A DNA stretch of 34,870 nt from positions 1 through 34,870 of the forward strand of contig SLCQ01000021.1 of NCBI GenBank assembly GCA_007125745.1, read 5' to 3'. The position numbers and the translations under genes are program-made. Shown here in pieces: positions 32,711-34,870 of the stretch; position 1 is the stretch's first letter; each line of letters begins with the position of its first letter. Below the pieces are notes generated by a model, which ran no database searches, had not been told where the DNA came from, and saw nothing but the letters and a program-made list of their open reading frames with translations. The DNA is from Nitrincola sp. Lineage in GTDB: Bacteria; Pseudomonadota; Gammaproteobacteria; Pseudomonadales; Balneatricaceae.

Positions 32711-34129
32711 TTATTGAGGGTTTTTGCCCTCTTCCACAACAACAGGATCGGGGTTTTCCTCGATATGAATCGGCTCGTCAGGTTCCTCACCGGCATGCTC
32801 TTCTCGGGCACTCTTGCTACGCATTTCAATAAGAACCCATAGCACTAAGCCTATACCTAAGCCCCAAGCCGCTCCATGTGTCGCCAATACAACACCCATA
32901 ATGCCGGCTACCCCCATTGAAGTCGCATTATCGATCTGCTCAACAGCCACCGCAATACACAGATAGCCAGTGATCAGGAGTGTAATGGATAAAGCGATCG
33001 GCAATACAGGTCTAAACAGTGTCACCAACGGCAGAAGGAAGAGTGCAATAAAACCGACAATCCAGAACACACCCGCTCCAGAGTAGATCGTATCCATTGC
33101 ACCACGGCCATAACGGTAACGCTCTGCAATAGTCGCCATAACCCCAGTAAATAGCGGCCCCGCTAAGCCAGGATAGGGTGCAAAGAATGAGTGCATTAAG
33201 TTACGCAAACCCGTGATCAAGTGCACGCGATCGACATTCACTTCAATTTTTTCATCTGGACGCAAATGGTCAACACGCTTAAGTAGACTTTGCCCGACGA
33301 TAATGTCACCAAAGGCGATGATATAAGCAATAATTGCCGTTGGGATCGCGGCCAGCATCAACTGGAAGGTTGGGAAACCAATGGTAAAGGGCAAGTAATC
33401 CCAAATTTTACCAAAGGCCGGTAGCTCAACACCCCATTGAACAGCAGGTAGCGGGTACTCTGACACTGACCATCCAATTACCATGGTGATCAACATACCA
33501 GGAACCATTCCGTAACCCGCAATGATTTTAGCCCAGCGGTGTTTTTCAACCCAGTCGCGGAATGATAGTGAAAAAAGGACATAGATGGTAATCAAACCAC
33601 CGATACCCAGAGAGATAGGAGTGCTGTAAACACGTCCACCTTCACTGATCTCACCGCTAATAGCGGCAATACCGGCACCTAAAAGAATACCCGCTTTAAT
33701 GGAGTTAGGTATATTATTAACTAACTTACTCCCCAATCGCGTAATACCCATAAACAGAAAGATAAAGGTTACCACCAACTGCAATGCCACTAGTGCTCTT
33801 ATGGCATCGGGGCCTGGTTCGAAGCCTCCAATAAACAGAAGAACAACGGGGATGGCTGGCGTGATCCAGCCCGGTACAAAGGGTACCCCCAGTAGGTTTG
33901 GTAACATGAAGCCTATGCCACACACCACGACATAAGCCAAAGCAACATCATAGGGAAGACCAAGATAACGCTCTAATAAGGGAATCATACCCATGGCAAC
34001 AACAAACATGACCAATGCTTGAATTGTTTCTGCCACTTCCCAACGGTAGTGAATGAACGGCAAACGGATCTTAAAAGGACCCGCAGGCCAGTAAGGGTGT
34101 TCCTCACCATGCTTACGCTGATATAACAT
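32711..34129 (-). CDS. NCS2 (xanthine/uracil) family-like permease
   Basis: A 472-residue membrane protein with about 12 hydrophobic segments, resembling the solute carrier 23/NCS2 group. Supporting stretches are LPNLLGVPFVPGWITPAIPVVL, NNIPNSIKAGILLGAGIAAISG, IPTAIIAYIIAFGDIIVGQSLL and LRNLMHSFFAPYPGLAGPLFTGVMATIAERYRYGRGAMDTI, the latter like the NCS2 segment 8 to 10 region. The C-terminal about 30 residues are strongly acidic (EEHAGEEPDEPIHIEENPD). The N-terminus begins with a soluble HGEEHPYWPAGPFKIRLPF. The substrate cannot be read from the sequence; purine is only one option. GAGAGAG precedes the ATG, and overlapping repeats lie upstream. Confidence 0.78.
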   Translation of the reverse strand: MLYQRKHGEEHPYWPAGPFKIRLPFIHYRWEVAETIQALVMFVVAMGMIPLLERYLGLPYDVALAYVVVCGIGFMLPNLLGVPFVPGWITPAIPVVLLFIGGFEPGPDAIRALVALQLVVTFIFLFMGITRLGSKLVNNIPNSIKAGILLGAGIAAISGEISEGGRVYSTPISLGIGGLITIYVLFSLSFRDWVEKHRWAKIIAGYGMVPGMLITMVIGWSVSEYPLPAVQWGVELPAFGKIWDYLPFTIGFPTFQLMLAAIPTAIIAYIIAFGDIIVGQSLLKRVDHLRPDEKIEVNVDRVHLITGLRNLMHSFFAPYPGLAGPLFTGVMATIAERYRYGRGAMDTIYSGAGVFWIVGFIALFLLPLVTLFRPVLPIALSITLLITGYLCIAVAVEQIDNATSMGVAGIMGVVLATHGAAWGLGIGLVLWVLIEMRSKSAREEHAGEEPDEPIHIEENPDPVVVEEGKNPQ

Positions 34130-34214
34130 AGGGCTCTCTCTGTTTTTCCATAGAAAGGGAGTCGAGGACGTCTAAAACCGAACCTCATAGGATGGCAGTA
34201 AAGGTAAACCCTTA

Positions 34215-34254
34215 CGACTAACAAAGTCGATAACAAAACAAACGACTTTAGTCG
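34215..34254. repeat. Overlapping CGACT/AGTCG inverted repeats
   Basis: CGACT-N5-AGTCG (34215-34229) and CGACT-N2-AGTCG (34243-34254) lie 13 bp apart. AAAGTCG of the first can instead pair with CGACTTT of the second, so two exclusive structures are possible. They lie 86-125 bp upstream of the permease start and about 120 bp before the YqhA-like gene. Confidence 0.5.
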
Positions 34255-34374
34255 AAAACAACCACTAAAGTATTAGGGAAATCACTCATTCATGATGGAA
34301 GAGTGCATCAATCTAATCGAACCGTATCTATTTCAGTTATGATAGGAGCACCCCAATGTTTATGGAGATAGCGC

Positions 34375-34870
34375 ATGGAAAAGATTCTTAATTCAAGCCG
34401 CTTTTTAGTGCTGTTTATAGTGGTGATTTGCTCTATTTCTGCAATATTGCTCTATATTTCAAGCTTTAATGTCATTATTAACGTGGTGATGGAGGTGATA
34501 GGCCAGGTTCCAAACACCGCCGATAGTGGCAAACGCCTAGCTGTTAAATTACTTAAAATACTGGATACCTTATTAATTGCCGTCACCTTCCAGATCATTG
34601 CAGTCAGCCTATACCGTTTATTTATCTCCTCTTCCGAAACCTGTGGATCGGGATTACTGGGCGCGCTAAAAATTAAAGACTTTCATGACCTTAAAATCAC
34701 ATTGATTCAGGTTGCGATGGTTATTATGGTGGTATTGTTTTTGGAGCAGGCCGTCGAAGTGGGTGCAACATTGGAAACACTCTATATGGGGGTCGCGATT
34801 TCACTGGTGATTTTTAGTGGCATATTTGCGGCGAAAAGCATGGGGCATCGCTCTGACTCAGCGCAAAAAG
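34375..34870 (+). CDS. UPF0114/YqhA-like membrane protein, partial
   Basis: This gene runs off the right edge, so it is absent from the ORF track. The ATG at 34375 follows GGAG by 7 bases and opens 165 codons without a stop. The product has a first membrane segment (FLVLFIVVICSISAILLYIS), a conserved LKILDTLLIAVTFQIIAVSLYRLFI block, a DLKITLIQVAMVIMVVLFLEQAVEVG segment and a last one (LYMGVAISLVIFSGIFAA). This resembles the UPF0114/YqhA family, whose function is unknown. The reading frame is near its end, since family members are about 165-185 residues. It is divergent from the permease gene across 245 bp. Confidence 0.85.
   Translation, partial: MEKILNSSRFLVLFIVVICSISAILLYISSFNVIINVVMEVIGQVPNTADSGKRLAVKLLKILDTLLIAVTFQIIAVSLYRLFISSSETCGSGLLGALKIKDFHDLKITLIQVAMVIMVVLFLEQAVEVGATLETLYMGVAISLVIFSGIFAAKSMGHRSDSAQK

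Noticed and set aside
1-34870. Search for CRISPR arrays, tRNA or rRNA genes, insertion sequences, integrases, toxin-antitoxin or phage-defence genes
   Set aside because: No repeat array, cloverleaf, transposase or defence motif was seen; the genes are standard core families, so no new multi-gene system is claimed.

Overview
This window looks like ordinary chromosomal core DNA from a marine or aquatic gammaproteobacterium. The closest feel is Oceanospirillales or Pseudomonas-like bacteria, judged from gene content and order rather than from any search. Base composition is moderate, near 45-48% G+C by eye, and shows no obvious break. I see no rRNA, tRNA, CRISPR array, insertion sequence, integrase or prophage gene. 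Almost every gene belongs to a known family, and I did not find a convincing undescribed multi-gene system.

Left part (1-12.5 kb): housekeeping and envelope genes. They are a DUF6586-like protein, a DUF1653 protein, an unnamed membrane-anchored protein, a universal stress protein, the ABC-F ATPase Uup, soluble lytic transglycosylase Slt, a DUF836 glutaredoxin-like protein, class I PHA synthase PhaC with a strong terminator, a MATE exporter, a DUF3080 lipoprotein, ProQ, TusA and RlmM. The order DUF6586 / DUF1653 / Usp / Uup / Slt resembles the neighbourhood I remember from Pseudomonas.

Middle part (12.5-26 kb): a microaerobic respiration island, all on the + strand. ccoNOQP encodes cbb3 cytochrome c oxidase and ends in a perfect terminator. 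ccoG-ccoH-ccoI-ccoS, a TauE/SafE-like (COG2836) gene, hemN and an FNR/ANR regulator follow, then apt, rdgC and queE. Together they make the oxidase, its copper supply and assembly factors, an oxygen-independent haem-synthesis step, and the iron-sulfur oxygen sensor. A perfect FNR box lies in the rlmM-ccoN gap. A clean sigma70-type promoter lies directly before ccoN, with a GCGAC-N5-GTCGC dyad centred near -62 that resembles a RegA/PrrA/RoxR redox-regulator site.

Right part (26-34.9 kb): transport and stress genes. They are a bile acid:sodium symporter family protein, a cation diffusion facilitator, glutathione reductase (gor) divergent from exonuclease III (xthA), a two-domain universal stress protein, a small lipoprotein lytic transglycosylase, an NCS2-like permease, and a UPF0114/YqhA-like membrane protein cut by the window edge. 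The largest gap (26924-27447) holds two perfect DnaA boxes, weaker ones, and an AT-rich stretch with a direct repeat.

Many ORF-track starts are too far upstream. Starts were revised where a Shine-Dalgarno sequence, a promoter or terminator, or the family N-terminus argued for it (slt, uup, MATE, tusA, rlmM, ccoG, apt, queE, bile symporter, CDF, gor, xthA, lytic transglycosylase). Matches to families come from recognition of motifs and remembered homologues; no database was searched.
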